Shown here: positions 24,203 through 36,520 of the stretch, one piece after another | Layout: each line of letters opens with the position of its first letter | Numbering within the stretch: the first letter of the stretch is position 1 | From: Zhengitettix transpicula | Taxonomy: Eukaryota > Arthropoda > Insecta > Orthoptera > Tetrigidae | DNA length: 64,000 nucleotides | Assembly (NCBI GenBank): GCA_037074705.1 | Contig: CM073590.1 | Span: forward strand, 185,040,746-185,104,745 | Direction of reading: 5' to 3' | Notes under the pieces: model-generated | The model's database searches: none | Seen by the model: the letters and a program-made list of their open reading frames with translations, nothing else | Told to the model about the DNA's origin: nothing | Made by a program: the position numbers and the translations under genes

Positions 24203-24799
24203 TCTCACTTTAGATGATTATAAATTGAAGTCAGTATTATATTGGTTACAGCAATAATTTATTCATTATTAAAAATAATAATTATATATTAATATGACCA
24301 TAGTTTCCTGACAAATTTAATAATAATAAACGTACATGTAGCAAAAATTTGCTACATAATATGAGAAACAATTTTGCCTGGAATTTAAGGTTGTATTATT
24401 AATTGAAGCAGATTTTAAATTGGTATGTATGTATTATTATTAAAACTATATATTAATATACTTTAGACTTTTTGAGTATATTTTATCCATAAATGAAATG
24501 AATATTCCTATATAAATAGAAATGATTATCTTGATTTTAATATAGCAATACATTTTATTAAGTTGATGATACTTTTTTGAAATGGGTAATTTCTGTAATA
24601 TTAAATGCAAAAAAAAAACCTGTACAAACGGGTATTAATTTATACTGATAATCATAGTTTTGTTGGAAGTCAAATATGTATTTAGTTACAGTTTTGAATG
24701 AAAGCCAAGAAAGGAAGTTGAAAATAAAGATACAAGTGGATTTACAAGATTTTTTAAGTAATACGAACAATACGTCCGTTTTGAAATATAATAATAAGA

Positions 24800-24925
24800 T
24801 AAAATAGCCAAATGACAGACAAAATGAAGTGATTATATATATCTCACAGAACACAAGAGCCAAAAGCGACACAAACTAACGTGATATTTACATCACTACT
24901 TAATTTTGTCTGTCATTCGGATTTT
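24800..24925. mobile_element. Small foldback element related to MITE family A (A8)
   Basis: AGCCAAATGACAGACAAAAT plus GAAGTGAT on the left is mirrored by ATCACTACTTAATTTTGTCT plus GTCATTCGG on the right. The outer ends match the TCACTT...TTTTGTCTGT...TTTGGCT ends of family A, but the GGATCCCAGAAACG core is missing. Confidence 0.5.
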
Positions 24926-25458
24926 TTTTTTTACAATGCATATAATATGCTTATAATAATGCTTCAAAAAATTAATTTAACATAACTCAAGATTGAGCTT
25001 AATTGTTTGACAATGCGCTAAAAGCCAAATGTGTAATGACTTAGTTTACCAAATCTTTATAGTTATTACCTTTCCACTACTTGGCTGTCTGCTCCTATGA
25101 GATGATACTTTGTTCAAAGTACAAACCATAAATACCTGTCTATTAATTCTACAATGTTACGAAATATCTGCATTGTGAACTATGTTATGGAACTATATTA
25201 CATTAATTTCGAAATATAAAGTGTAGTTAATTCCATATAATGCTATGCATATTATATTACAAACCTTCACTATTTTTAATTACAAATTATTTCGTTTGCA
25301 AATAGTTTTGTCACGTTGCCAGTATCGTTTGTTGTGACGGTATCTGTACATATTTGTTCTAATTTCTTTGATTTGTTTAGATCGTGGTTACGTGCATTAT
25401 TATCTGTGGTATTAATGATGAACGCACGTGTTTCTTTGCATTTACTACTTGTTTAATA

Positions 25459-26592
25459 ATGTCTCATAGTAATAGTGTTTTAACTTTTAAGGGCAGCAAT
25501 TATCTTCGACAAAGATTAATTTTATCAACTCTGAGCGGCAAACCTATAAAAGTAAGAGACATAAGATCTCAAGATGATGAACCAGGTCTGCGTGAATATG
25601 AGGTAAATCTGATAAGACTTTTAGACAAAATTACAAATGGAACGAAAATTGAAGTGAATGAGACAGGTACGACTCTATCTTACCAACCTGGTTTGTTGCA
25701 AGGAGGACAAGTCCATCATGAGTGCTGTAAATTGAGGGGAATAGGTTATTACTTAGAACTACTTATAGCTGTTGGACCATTTTGTAAAAAACCTCTACAT
25801 GCAACGCTACGAGGAGTAACTAACAATACTGCTGACATTTCTGTGGACAGTTTACAATATGGAGCACTTCCCGTTTTGAAAAAATATTTGCTTATAGATG
25901 AAGGACTTGAATTTAAAATTACCAAACGTGGAATGGCTCCAGATGGTGGAGGGGAAGTGGTTTTCAAATGTCCAATACGAAAGCAACTGAAACCGGTTCA
26001 GTACATTGATTCAGGAAAGATAAAACGTGTTAGAGGGATTGTGTATGCTGTGCGAGTCTCTCCAGCTATTGCAAACAGACTTGTTGAATCTGCTAAAGGA
26101 GTGATTTTACAATTTATTCCTGATGTGTATATCCATACAGACCACCATCCAGGTAAAAAGTCTGGGAAGTCACCAGGATTTGGTATTAGTTTGGTAGCAG
26201 AAACTACTACTGGTGTTTTTTACACTGGAGAAATGATTTCTGCTCCACAAGGTAGTAATGAACGTTCTATTCCAGAAGATATAGGGAAGAAGGCTGCCTT
26301 TTTGCTCCTAGAAGAAATTTACCGTGGTGGTTGTGTCGACTCATCATTCCAAAGTTTAGCCATTTTGTTTATGACTCTTGGACCTAAAGACATATCAAAG
26401 TACTTGACTGGAACATTATCTCCATACACTGTGCAATTTTTGAGACACGTGAAAGAATTTTTCAATTTGTGTTTTAAGCTTGAGGCCAGACATAAAACAG
26501 AAGAGGAAGAAAATCTTTATTTAGGTGCTAACAAAGTGATGTTAACTTGCCTTGGTATAGGGTACACTAATCTCAGCAAGCGAGTTGCTTAA
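25459..26592 (+). CDS. RCL1: RCL1, RNA 3'-terminal phosphate cyclase-like protein (18S rRNA processing)
   Basis: RCL1 is the nucleolar cyclase-fold protein that works with the GTPase Bms1 in early 18S rRNA processing of the small-subunit processome; it has no cyclase activity. The 377-residue frame is complete and close to the known 367-373. The start is the ATG at 25459 (MSHSNSVLTFKGSNYLRQRL); the frame stays open upstream to a GTG-proximal ATG-less stretch at 25384, but the family begins at this Met. Family blocks seen in order are LRQRLILSTLSGKP, EVNLIRLLDKITNGT, PGLLQGGQVHHECC with RGIGYYLE, KRGMAPDGGGEVVFKCP, RVRGIVYAVRVSPAIANR, HTDHHPGKKSGKSPGFG and RGGCVDSSFQSL. The last region lacks the catalytic His of true cyclases, as expected for RCL1. 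The gene has no intron, unlike NOP2 and Rab28 nearby. AATAAA lies at 26638-26643. Confidence 0.95.
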   Translation: MSHSNSVLTFKGSNYLRQRLILSTLSGKPIKVRDIRSQDDEPGLREYEVNLIRLLDKITNGTKIEVNETGTTLSYQPGLLQGGQVHHECCKLRGIGYYLELLIAVGPFCKKPLHATLRGVTNNTADISVDSLQYGALPVLKKYLLIDEGLEFKITKRGMAPDGGGEVVFKCPIRKQLKPVQYIDSGKIKRVRGIVYAVRVSPAIANRLVESAKGVILQFIPDVYIHTDHHPGKKSGKSPGFGISLVAETTTGVFYTGEMISAPQGSNERSIPEDIGKKAAFLLLEEIYRGGCVDSSFQSLAILFMTLGPKDISKYLTGTLSPYTVQFLRHVKEFFNLCFKLEARHKTEEEENLYLGANKVMLTCLGIGYTNLSKRVA

Positions 26593-26637
26593 ATTTCACT
26601 AGTGAAAAGTTTATTACTTACGTATTTTTCTGGAATT

Positions 26638-26643
26638 AATAAA
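26638..26643 (+). promoter_or_regulatory. RCL1 polyadenylation signal
   Basis: A canonical AATAAA lies 46 nt past the RCL1 stop codon. Confidence 0.6.
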
Positions 26644-28086
26644 AAGTAACACTTTACATGGGTTTAATATTTATTAGTTTAGTTACTTTAACAGACAAGT
26701 TGAATGTCATAATTCAACTTACGTGACATCCATAACCCTGTTATGTTAGTAGTGTCAGAATTTATTAAATTTGAATAACGATTAAAAATTAATTACTTGA
26801 AAGAATTTCAACTATAGCTTGGTAACAGCTTCACTTGAATGGCTGAGTTTGATGTGAATAGTTTAGGATTTGGATTTGGTGTTCACCCTGCAGTCCATTG
26901 GTGTGCCAGGTTTGGCAACAACTCCTGCCAATAGAAATATTGTGGCCACTAATCCTTCAATGCAGCTTTGGTGAGGTTATTCAATTTCAACCTTCACTCT
27001 TGTCTAGAATTTTGTTAGTGTAAATGCTGTACATAGTGAACCTACGTCATAGGTTTTTGGCTACAACAGTTTTAGTGGAGGAAGTTGTTGCTTGATAAAA
27101 TGCAAAAATAAAATTTTAATTATTCAATATCCTGAACCAAACTATTGTGAAAGTTATAGAGACAATTCTCGAAACTTTGCTCTATTTCAGATTAAACTAA
27201 GTGAGAAAAAATTTAAATAAGTATGTTGAATTTCGAATATATCTAAATATGTGACTATGTACTATGTTTTCAAAGAATCAATCTCTATGTACTGAACTTT
27301 TATTCCAGTATACTATTTTACGATTATACTGAAATTTATATAATTAACACTTAATATGTTCAAATTAATTTCTGCTGTGTAGGAAAAACTAAGGTCATAA
27401 AACATCTATCTAAGAACACATCCAATAACAAGTTGTTGGATGTTAACAGATATCATTATAGAATTATTTATTGTGAAATGCTTTGTATTAAATACCATAC
27501 AAACTGAAGCTAAACAACTAAGTAAAGGACTTTGTCCATTTCACTTAATTGTGCTGCAACAAAGTTTAGGATAAATAACTGGTTTTTAATTATTTACACT
27601 TTGTTTTCTTTTGACCTTTTAAGTTTTATAGGTGTAAATATATTTTTTCATGCTTTGATTTCATTTTTCATTCTCTACCTAATCCTTTATGTGGAGCTGC
27701 AGTCCAAAATTCATTTACAGCCACCTGTCTCTTTGTTCTCCTTATGTTGCCACACTGAAGGTTTTGATGTATAAAAAATTTTAGTGGTGGAAGTTGGTAC
27801 ATTGCTCAACCTGGCAGGGTGAAAGAGACAAACATCCAGGTCTACTCTCTGATGTGGGCCAATGACACAATCATTTTAGTTTAATTTTATATTTGAAAAT
27901 AAGCCATTTTTTTTAGGATATTTAAGACTGTATCTCCCGTTCGTACATTTGATATAAAATTTAATATTTGAAATTATCTTTCTGCATTTATTTTAAAATG
28001 TTATATTTCATAGTTTTAGATAAGCCTTTTGGTTTATCAAACATTTCTCTTGAAAATTTATCTTTTAAATAAATTTGGAATATCTC
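26644..28086. other. Convergent spacer between RCL1 and Rab28
   Basis: The two genes converge here. A minus-strand AATAAA at 27992-27987, about 95 nt past the Rab28 stop, is a plausible poly(A) signal. Nothing else was recognised. Confidence 0.4.
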
Positions 28087-30813
28087 TCACTGGATGCAAC
28101 ACACTGAAGACCTCGGTATGGCTTGGCAGGAAACTGGTTGAGGATCAAAGCTGTTAGCATTTGTAAGGATTTCTGCCTTCACAATTGGATGCTGTTCTTC
28201 TTGCTCAGCCTGAGTTAATCTAAGACCCAACACTTTGGCTATTGTTTTCTGAAAGCTAAGGGCTACCTGAAATATAAAGATCCTGTGTGATTTTTGTAAA
28301 CATATATCTGTAAAGTATTGTTAGACATAATTTCTTTAAATTTTCCAAATATTACAACCAATAAAATTCAGTTTTATTATATTCAAGACCTTGAAATATA
28401 TTCTAAGTGACTATTATATCAAATCAAAATTTAGCATTCATACCACACATGTATGTATCTAAAAGTGAGTAAAGATGTGACAAAACATTTAAAATAATGT
28501 ATGGCTGGACACCAAGTGTGGAGTTCTAACTATTGCCAGTGACATGACACAACTTATTACTAATACTGGAACAAATTTCATTTTGAAACATACCATTTCA
28601 CCTGTTCTTGCAGAAACTATGTAAGACAACAAAGAGTTTTCATGTGTAAATTTATTTAACCAGTCTAATCTGACAGATCGCTGGTATTCCAGATCACCTA
28701 AAAACATAATATTACTCAGTAGACAATGCAAATTGTCAATCATAATAGAATATAAAGATAAAATACATGGCAAAACTTTTGTCCATACTTATAAATTGGT
28801 GCTAAAAGGGTGAGGAACAACCATTCTACATAATAATGTGCTAGTGCAATAAATCATAATCCAGTGAAGTCATCAGTCCAAAGAAAGTGCATTTATCCTG
28901 TTAACAAAAAATAATTCTTTATAATAAATTTAATTAATATATTTCAATACTTAAAATTCAAAAGCAAGGTTATATGTAGATAGTAATGAAATTCATTGAG
29001 TATATGCAATATATATATACTAATTTGGTGGCAAAGTCACATTCGAACTTGGTTCGTGAGGAAGGATAGAAATATGAGGATTAGTTCCTATTCCATAATA
29101 TTTGGATGCTCCTAATACTTCATTCCCTCTACTCTATACATTATTCCTCTAAATAACTATTTATCCATAATATGACTGTATATTTGCCTGGTCAGGAACT
29201 TGACCTGGTGGACAAGCGTCTGTGTACTGAGCAGATCATAGGAGGTTCAAGTCCTGCCTAGTCAAATATTTTCAGTCTTCCTTTGGTAGCTTTAAGCTAC
29301 ACCATGCTTCAATTTTAGGTAAGCCACGAACTCTCTCTCTTTACTTACAAATGATCACGAATATATATATATTTCCTTTATACACCTTGAATATATGCTT
29401 CCTTTGAGTGTATTACTATGCCTAAAGCATATGCTTTCTTCAAAGCGTATTTTGAACCTCTGTCCTATATTATTATCTTTTCTCGCTATCCAAAATGTGA
29501 CTTAGTCACTTAATAGTTAATATAATTAAAATTAACCATAAAAAAAACTTACACTTGTTTCCCATAACTGATATCACAGGTTCTTGTTGTTTGGCTTGAG
29601 TAATCTTTCTGATTGTCTGAAGCCAAATTTCAAGATTTTCAAAACTGGGTGCACTTGTGACATCATAAACCAGAAATATTACCTAATTGAAGGAACAATA
29701 ATGATTATGATCGTAAGAAATAAATACAAATTATAGAATTAAATATAAATTGATAATATAAAAGGGAGTAAATGTTGTTCATTATTACTTCAAGTTATCA
29801 CAATAAAATAGTTTTTGGTCAACTAGTAACCTTTTTAAAGGACAAGTGTATTATATTCCCTTTACCCCTAAACTCCACTTTTACTCAATTAACTTACTTA
29901 TTACTTCCATACTTTCTTGATTTTAGTCATTACTAAAATGGCATCATACTTTTAACTGTATTTGGTTTATTATTTGAATGATTGCCAACCTGCTTTTATT
30001 ATCACTGAATTATTATTAATTTGTATAGTATCTTATACAAACCTATTTGCCATAATTGAAAATTGTGTTGTATGTAATTTGCTGAACATGAAAATCTGTC
30101 AAATTGGACAAACTGGTATGAACTTTATTATTCTTTTCTACAAATATTTTGATATTTTTAAAACTGCGTAATTAGTTTTAATGAATATTTTGTCAGAAGA
30201 GAATAATTAAGTCAAAAAGTAAATTATAACAATTCATGTAATGCTTTATGTGTTCAAGGACTTACATCTGCCCCAAAAACATATTTATCTAGCATATTTC
30301 CTTCCAATGCATGTCCTCCAACATCCCATATTTGAAGGGTTATGTTTCTTGACCCAGGAAACTCTGTTCTTTTAAGAAAGAAATCCACTCCTGCCGTTGG
30401 GTAGTATTGCCTTGAGAATTCATCATGGCAATATCGTGTAGAAAGGGAAGTCTATAATAAAATAACAACACTATGAAATTTGAAATATTAGCTGCTATAT
30501 TCATCTATAATGCCAATGAAGCAACTGTTTTGCTACTACTATTGTATTATATCAATTTTTATATGTGACATATAAATTATTTCCCAAGAAATAGAAACGA
30601 AATACATTAAAAATAAATGTGTTTGCCTTATTCCGATATGTAAAACATAGACAGCTTAATGAAGAAAAGAATTATTAATATGTTCCCAAAGTACTGAAAA
30701 TTTTTTAATATTATGTTGCCTTCAAATTTTGGACGTACCTTACCAGTTCCAGTTTCACCTAATATTACTACTTTTAACTGTCGCTCACTTACTTCCTCAT
30801 CTGAATCTGACAT
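28087..30813 (-). CDS. Rab28: Rab28 small GTPase (five exons, complete)
   Basis: Rab28 is a divergent, farnesylated Rab linked to cilia and extracellular vesicle release. Exons on the minus strand are 30813-30739, 30451-30266, 29682-29553, 28697-28594 and 28266-28087, all with GT-AG borders; together they give 224 residues (human 221). The start MSDSDEEVSERQLKVVILG matches the family. Motifs are P-loop GETGTGKT (19-26), switch I TAGVDFF (44-50), WDVGGH (67-72), NKCD (129-132, its Cys codon split by intron 3), SAR (159-161) and a C-terminal CaaX box CCIQ (221-224), which suits farnesylation. Two residues are odd: Thr21 where human Rab28 has Gly (Ras Gly12 position) and His72 where it has Gln (Ras Gln61 position). 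Intron 3 holds an old tRNA-bearing foldback copy. The short ATG frame running past 30739 is only intron read-through. Confidence 0.95.
29038..29510 (+). mobile_element. tRNA-bearing foldback element, decayed copy in Rab28 intron
   Basis: Shares with 41806-42178 the left end (GAGGAAGGATAGAAAT), the segment TTTGCCTGGTCAGGAACTTG, a tRNA-like core (29202-29264) and AAATATTTTCAGTCTTCC just after it. The right end (CGCTATCCAAAATGTGAC) is a decayed inverted counterpart of the left (GTCACATTCGAACTTGG). The core has lost about 12 bp over the A box, while the B box GGTTCAAGTCC is intact. Confidence 0.65.
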
Positions 30814-32696
30814 TCTCCTAACAATTTAAGCGATAAAATTCTCTTGTCGTATGCTTCTTTTCTGCGTTGTAAGCAATTTGATCAGTTAGTACCTACTCGG
30901 ATTTTCAATTATACTATTAATTAAATTTTCACGGGCGTAAAATATTTAAAATTATTATAACAGTTTCCAGGTGTTTGGGATGTGCATTTCAAAATCCGCA
31001 CCAAAATTAATTGGCAGGAATATATATTCAAGTTCCTGAGTAGTACAGCCAAAACATATGAGTATCGATTATCTCATTCTATTGCACTACTGTCTTCCAA
31101 CACAATTTGATGCCAAAATATGATTTCCCCGAGACGTTGGAATTATCAGTTCTGTTTACACTAGACCTCACACTGATAAATCCAACACCGCTATGTATAT
31201 AAAAATGGCTAGAAATAGAAGGAAAGTATTTAACATTTACTTAGGTTTAATTCTTAAAAACTAATCGTCGATATGAACAAACTCCAAAAACTTTAGTGTA
31301 AATATGAGTAGCAGTAGTACTTTATTGGACCAGTTCATATAAAAAGATATACGTTTGGTAAATAAATATTCGCCGATAATTTAAAATATGCAATTGAATT
31401 ATTCGTCTGGAATATTTAAGTATTAAATTTGTGTATACCTAATGTTCCCACGTAAATTGAGTTTTATAGAATAACCCAACAAAACATTAAGAATCTTTTA
31501 AAATTTCAAGTATTTACCCAATGAATTATATCTATATAGTAATATAAAATCTTTTATGATATGATTCGGAGTTCCATTTCGCTTAAACAAATTATTGTAT
31601 TGTAATACTGACACTCGCCCAAATGTAATTCTAAAAACAAACATTTTTTAAAGATGAGAATGTTTCTATTTGTAACAAATAAAAATAAAAACTAACTAGA
31701 TAAGTAAATACCCATATAACAACCATAAATTGTGTGCTATTTATTTAGCACTGTGTCTGTTGTTTGGGTATTTATTTATGGAATTAGTATCCTTTTACAC
31801 AGACGTTTTATATTTTAGAAATAAAAAAACATGCTGCTGTTTTTATTTATTTACTTACAAATAGCCTATGGCTAATTAATTTACATTCATCCAGCAATAC
31901 AACAGCTGCACAGATTCTTACGTAGCATATTCAATTCATGTTACTTCATTTAATGTTGTCCAGTTTCCCAAATTATTTCTAAATTGACCCACCGATGTTG
32001 ACTTGACATGCAGTAGTTTGTTATACATTATTAATCCTTTGTTAAACAGACTTTTTCTTTCTACTGCTACTGACCTGCTTTACATGAAAGGAACTTACTT
32101 GTCTGCTTTCATATTTATCACGGTTTCTTAACATTAGGCATAATAAATAATCCGGTAGTAGTCCATTTTCCAATGTATAAATAAATGTGAGAACATCCCT
32201 TTGTACCTCCTTGTTAATAGTTAGATATCTTGTTCTTTCAACATATTACATGCTCATTACGTCTTCTGCCCAATACTGCTCTCATCCCTTTAAAGAATTT
32301 CTTTTGTACCATATCAAAATACTTTTTGCATCCATCATAAGTATAGTAGAACAGTATCGGATGTGTGGCACTAAAATGAATTCAAACAATAATTTATTCT
32401 CTGATTTTGACAAAACTTTTTTCAATTAAAACAATAAATTAACATCCTTTGCTATATTTTTATTTACATATTCAAACTAGTCTTTAAAACTAAGTTTATT
32501 ATTAATTTAATTGTTTTCCAACTATATTAACTGAATGTCTCTCTTCTATGTTTTCTCTAAATTCTTTATTACCAGTAAACATACCCTTAGTTTTATCTGC
32601 AACTAGACTCAAGAAATTTTTATTTAACCATTATAACCAGAATCATTCATTATTCAATTTAATTATAATTTCCTGTGCATTCATACCACTGATATA
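30814..32696. other. Spacer upstream of Rab28
   Basis: The Rab28 promoter should be at the left end. No core motif or other gene was recognised. The rest is AT-rich. Confidence 0.35.
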
Positions 32697-33963
32697 TACA
32701 GTGTGTCCGTAAAGTCATGGTGCATTTTAACCGACCGCAGAAAAGCAACAAAAGAAGATAGAAATGTGAAATCTGCAACAAATAAAAGGAAAATTCTCCA
32801 AATTTCCGTAGTATGATGAGCAAGCGTGTGCGCACGCAAGTTATGACGCAATACCGCGATCTGCACAGCAGCGGATCAGCCCACGGCCACGCCAGTCAAG
32901 ATGTGGATGGTACAGTGTGTTCTGTTGCTTGCTAAATTCGTATCCGTGACCAAAGTGTATCGTGAATACCGTCGCGTGTATAACGAAGTGCCACCACATA
33001 GGAATAGCATACTCGGTGGGATAAGCAGTTGAAGGATACCGGCAGTTTTTTGGACAGCACCCGTTCTGGTAGACTATCGATAAGTGTCGACTATGCAAGG
33101 GAGAACTACCTAAATCTGTGCTTGACAATTACACGTATAAAAGGCTAAATTTCATAAGGTGTTAAAGAAACATCTACGTTTTTCGGGTTACAAATTGCAG
33201 CTGTCCCATGCTATCAAACCAGCAGATAGACACAAACGATTCGCGTTTGCTACAGATATGCTTCATGATATCGACAATGATGAACGATTTCTTCAGAAGA
33301 TTGGGTTTAGCGATGAGGCGACATTCCATGTCTGTGGACATGTTCATCGCCATAACGCCCGAATAAGGGCTGCTAAAAATCCTCCAGTACGAACATAACA
33401 CCCCTAAAGTGAGCGTGTGGTGTAGCCTGATGTATGATAAAGTGATAGGCCCATTTTTCTGTGACGTCAAACAACTACCTTGACATATTGGAATTGTATA
33501 CAGAAATACAATTTCATCTTTCAACATGACGGCGCTCCTTCACACTACGCCGTCATTGTTCATGAGTTTTTGGATACAATATTCCCCAGTGGTGGATAGG
33601 CAGGAATTCTGTCGAGCCATGGCCATCACTATCCACGGATATGACGCCCTTAGACTTTCACTTGTGGGGTTATTTGAAGAAACATGTGTACAGTGAACGT
33701 ATCAACGACATTAATCATTTAAAATTGAGAAAAACAAACTTTATTCACTCTGTTACACCAGACATCCTTAGCGTATGTGGGAAGAACTTAATAACGTTTA
33801 GATGTGTGTAGGGCAACAAATGGAAGCCACGTCGATCTGCTTTGAATAGGTACAAAACTTGGAGAGAATGCATTTCATTTGTGAAGATTTCACATTTCCA
33901 TATTGTATCGTTGATTTCCTGTGACCGATCAAAAGTGCACCATGACTTTCCGGACATACTGTA
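32697..33963 (+). pseudogene. mariner/Tc1-type transposon with broken transposase
   Basis: The ends are inverted repeats: TACAGTGTGTCCGTAAAGTC plus ATGGTGCA on the left, and the reverse complement of TACAGTATGTCCGGAAAGTC plus ATGGTGCA on the right, flanked by TA. The length of 1.27 kb is typical for mariner. Pieces of the transposase are visible in different frames: RWDKQLKDTGSFLDSTRSGR in the DNA-binding half, KIGFSDEATFHVCGHVHRHN (first Asp) at about 33297, HDGAPSHYAVIVHEFLDTI (second Asp) at about 33528, and TPLDFHLWGYLKKHVY (third Asp nearby) at about 33640. Several frameshifts and stops make it inactive. Confidence 0.85.
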
Positions 33964-34070
33964 TAAGTGTATCATCTGCAATCATATGCATTTTACAATA
34001 TTTTATTATATCAGGTAGATCATTAATATATTGTAATAATTAACAAGATGACGTTAATTAAATGAAATTT

Positions 34071-34090
34071 GCCCCACGTTGTGGTAGCCA
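34071..34090 (-). other. LTR-retrotransposon primer-binding site
   Basis: Minus strand TGGCTACCACAACGTGGGGC directly follows the LTR end by 3 nt, the position and TGG start expected of a tRNA primer-binding site in Gypsy-type elements. The element is truncated just beyond, towards the mariner copy. Confidence 0.5.
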
Positions 34091-34093
34091 AAA

Positions 34094-35006
34094 TGTAATA
34101 ATCAATTAATGGGCTATAATTAAATGAAATAATCAACAAGAATTTAAAACATATAATTATTTATTTACACTTTGTTGCTTTAACTCACAAACAATTACAA
34201 TTTAAAATTTGAGATCTCAGGGTCTCTACTGGGTTCGATAATGGACACAAAAAGTTGTTTTAAAAAACTAATTAACACACAGTTTATAATTCACCCAGAC
34301 AATATGTCGATAGGAAGAAATTAAAAGAAAAGAAATTAACTCTGATTGACAATTAAAATAGAACTAAATCTGACTTCTATCCTTTAATTACGTTTACATA
34401 AATCATTATTTTTGTATTTTGTTACTCACATCTGTCCAGCTGGTTCCAGCATTCCTTTTTGTTTTCGGGAGTACACTATTGCAAAATTTTTACACTGATT
34501 CTAATATCGGCTCACAGATTTTACACTCTTGAAGTCAACCTTGATAGGCTCCCAGGAACTCGGATGATCCTCCTTTTTGTCAGCTATCTGACACCTGCTT
34601 GCTTTATATGAATCCTGTGATTCATAGATTTGCTAGTCTTTTTACCGCTTGGGACTTAAACTGCAACTTTACTATTCCTGGCTGGCTACAGACGTACACT
34701 GCTTTTACTTAGCAATATTTACGATTTAAATGCTTCCGTGAATGTTTTTACTTTGTCTTAAACTCACAACTTTGTTTAATAATACATTAAACAACGGCTA
34801 GTTTCTGCTCTAGAATAATTTGTTCCGTCCTCCGAAATGTCCCGTCACCAACTGAACTATCGTAGTCTCGAGTTTTAGCGCGCATACGCCATTTTTGACC
34901 TTCCGACAAAGTAACAGATCTCGGCTCCATTGTCGCTTTGGAAGCTCCTGCCGCCACTATTAAATTTTATTTAAACCAATTAATGTCCTAATTAATTGGT
35001 ATTACA
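34094..35006 (-). repeat. LTR of a Gypsy-like retrotransposon (5' LTR, rest lost)
   Basis: The 913-bp stretch begins TGTAATAATCAATTAAT and ends ATTAATTGGTATTACA, i.e. TG...CA with short inverted ends. On the minus strand it is followed by a primer-binding site, so it is read as a 5' LTR. No gag/pol is seen next to it, and the flanks are not a matching target duplication. Confidence 0.5.
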
Positions 35007-36424
35007 ATATATTATAAATAGCAGAGGTCCCAATTTACTTTCTTGTAGTACCCCATATTTGACTTCCCTCTCATCCGATTTAAAACCATTAAATCTCAGT
35101 TGCTGATATCTATCAGTCGAGTAATTCTTCAATCAGACATAAATCTCACCCGTTACATTATGCATGTTTTAACTCTTTCAATAAGATCTCCCTGTTGACA
35201 ATTTCTTCTATAATCTAGGAATACAGCTTTCATTCCCTCTCCCCTGTCTATTGCTTGATTCAAATCGTCAATAACTACTTGTAATGCTGTCTCTGTACTA
35301 TGTTTTTCTCTGAACCCAGACTGGCATTCAGTTAGTAAATTATTTTCTCATATATATTTCATTAATGTACCATAAACCACAGTTTATGATTTTTCAATCA
35401 CTGGGAGTTTATTAATAGGTAACGATCAATTAATGGATTAATAATTCACTGTTGTTTGTTTAACAAATAACGTATTGAAAATTTAAGTCAGTATTTGCGA
35501 CAGTTCGAAACAATATAATTGTATGTTCATTCAAAAGTTAGTTGTTATGCAATATATTTATCTCCTGTTATTTTTATATAAATTAACAGGATTACGTACT
35601 AACACTTCCAGTCTTTTAATATAACTAGGAAAATGTTGACAAAGTATCTATTCCACAGTAAATAAAGCAATCATCTATAAGCATAATTTCCACAATCATA
35701 TAGATATTTTAGCAACTAATTATCACAAATTATTAACGGAACAACTTAGATGGAGCTTTAAGATACTCTAAAGGTAAATAACACGCCATCTTTGTGAAGA
35801 ACAAAAAGAGTCAGATCTCGTTGGAAGAGTAATGCACTTTGGATTCTCTTTCGTACGTATTTGACTCTCGCGAACACGCACGAACGATGACGACCTTCCA
35901 AATACTATGCGGGCGCGCAGACTGGGTGCAAGTTGTTCTTTCGTATACGTACGTGTAGCTCAGACGTCAGAAAACTATTCGAAGTTGTTGGGGTATTATA
36001 CACTTTCGTGCGTCGAAAAATTGAATGTAGAACAAGTAATTAACTTGATTTATGGACACATGTTTGTGGGAACCGAGTGATTCAAGTTATCACTTACGTG
36101 ATCTTCATTGCAGGGCATGGCGAGAAATATCCGAAGAAATGGAAATATCCGATATACAAAATTATTACGTTTATGTATGTCAAGCAGATAGATAATATTA
36201 CAGCCTATATGTAATTGTTATGCCCAGAAAAATAGTTTTTCCTTAATATTGTGAGCTCTCGTTGCGCTTCTCTCATGCAGTCGTGAATCTGTTTCTGTTT
36301 TCAGAAATCATGATGTTTCCTTTTTCTGGTATTTTAACTAAGGTTCTCACAAGCCGAGGCACCTCGGTCAGTTTTGAGAGGTGTATGTTGCGAGGTCGCA
36401 GAACTTGGACTTACGGTAAGAGTT
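35007..36424. other. Unassigned spacer
   Basis: A somewhat CpG-rich patch lies at about 35870-35990. Decayed reverse-transcriptase-like text may be present at 35040-35340, but no frame could be followed. No gene was recognised. Confidence 0.3.
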
Positions 36425-36520
36425 GTCCGCTGTTCCTATTGGAATAGCCGGCCAGTTGCCTTCTAAACTGGTCAAGGCACGACCCCACTACAAACCCCTC
36501 ATCAGATTATATAATCTCCT
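36425..36520 (-). repeat. Repeat family C, module A fragment
   Basis: The reverse complement contains GATGAGGGGTTTGTAGTGGG and TTGACCAGTTTAGAAGGCAA, matching module A of 7637-7716 in order. Confidence 0.55.

Larger units (their letters stand above)
23276..25383. other. Spacer upstream of RCL1
   Basis: No gene was recognised apart from a tandem repeat (24071-24202) and a MITE relative (24800-24925). The RCL1 promoter should lie near its right end, but no core motif is obvious. Confidence 0.35.

Noticed and set aside
30628..30738. Extension of Rab28 exon 1 past the P-loop
   Set aside because: The extension is AT-rich intron; the GTACGT donor after GGTAAG joins to a conserved TSL... exon in frame.
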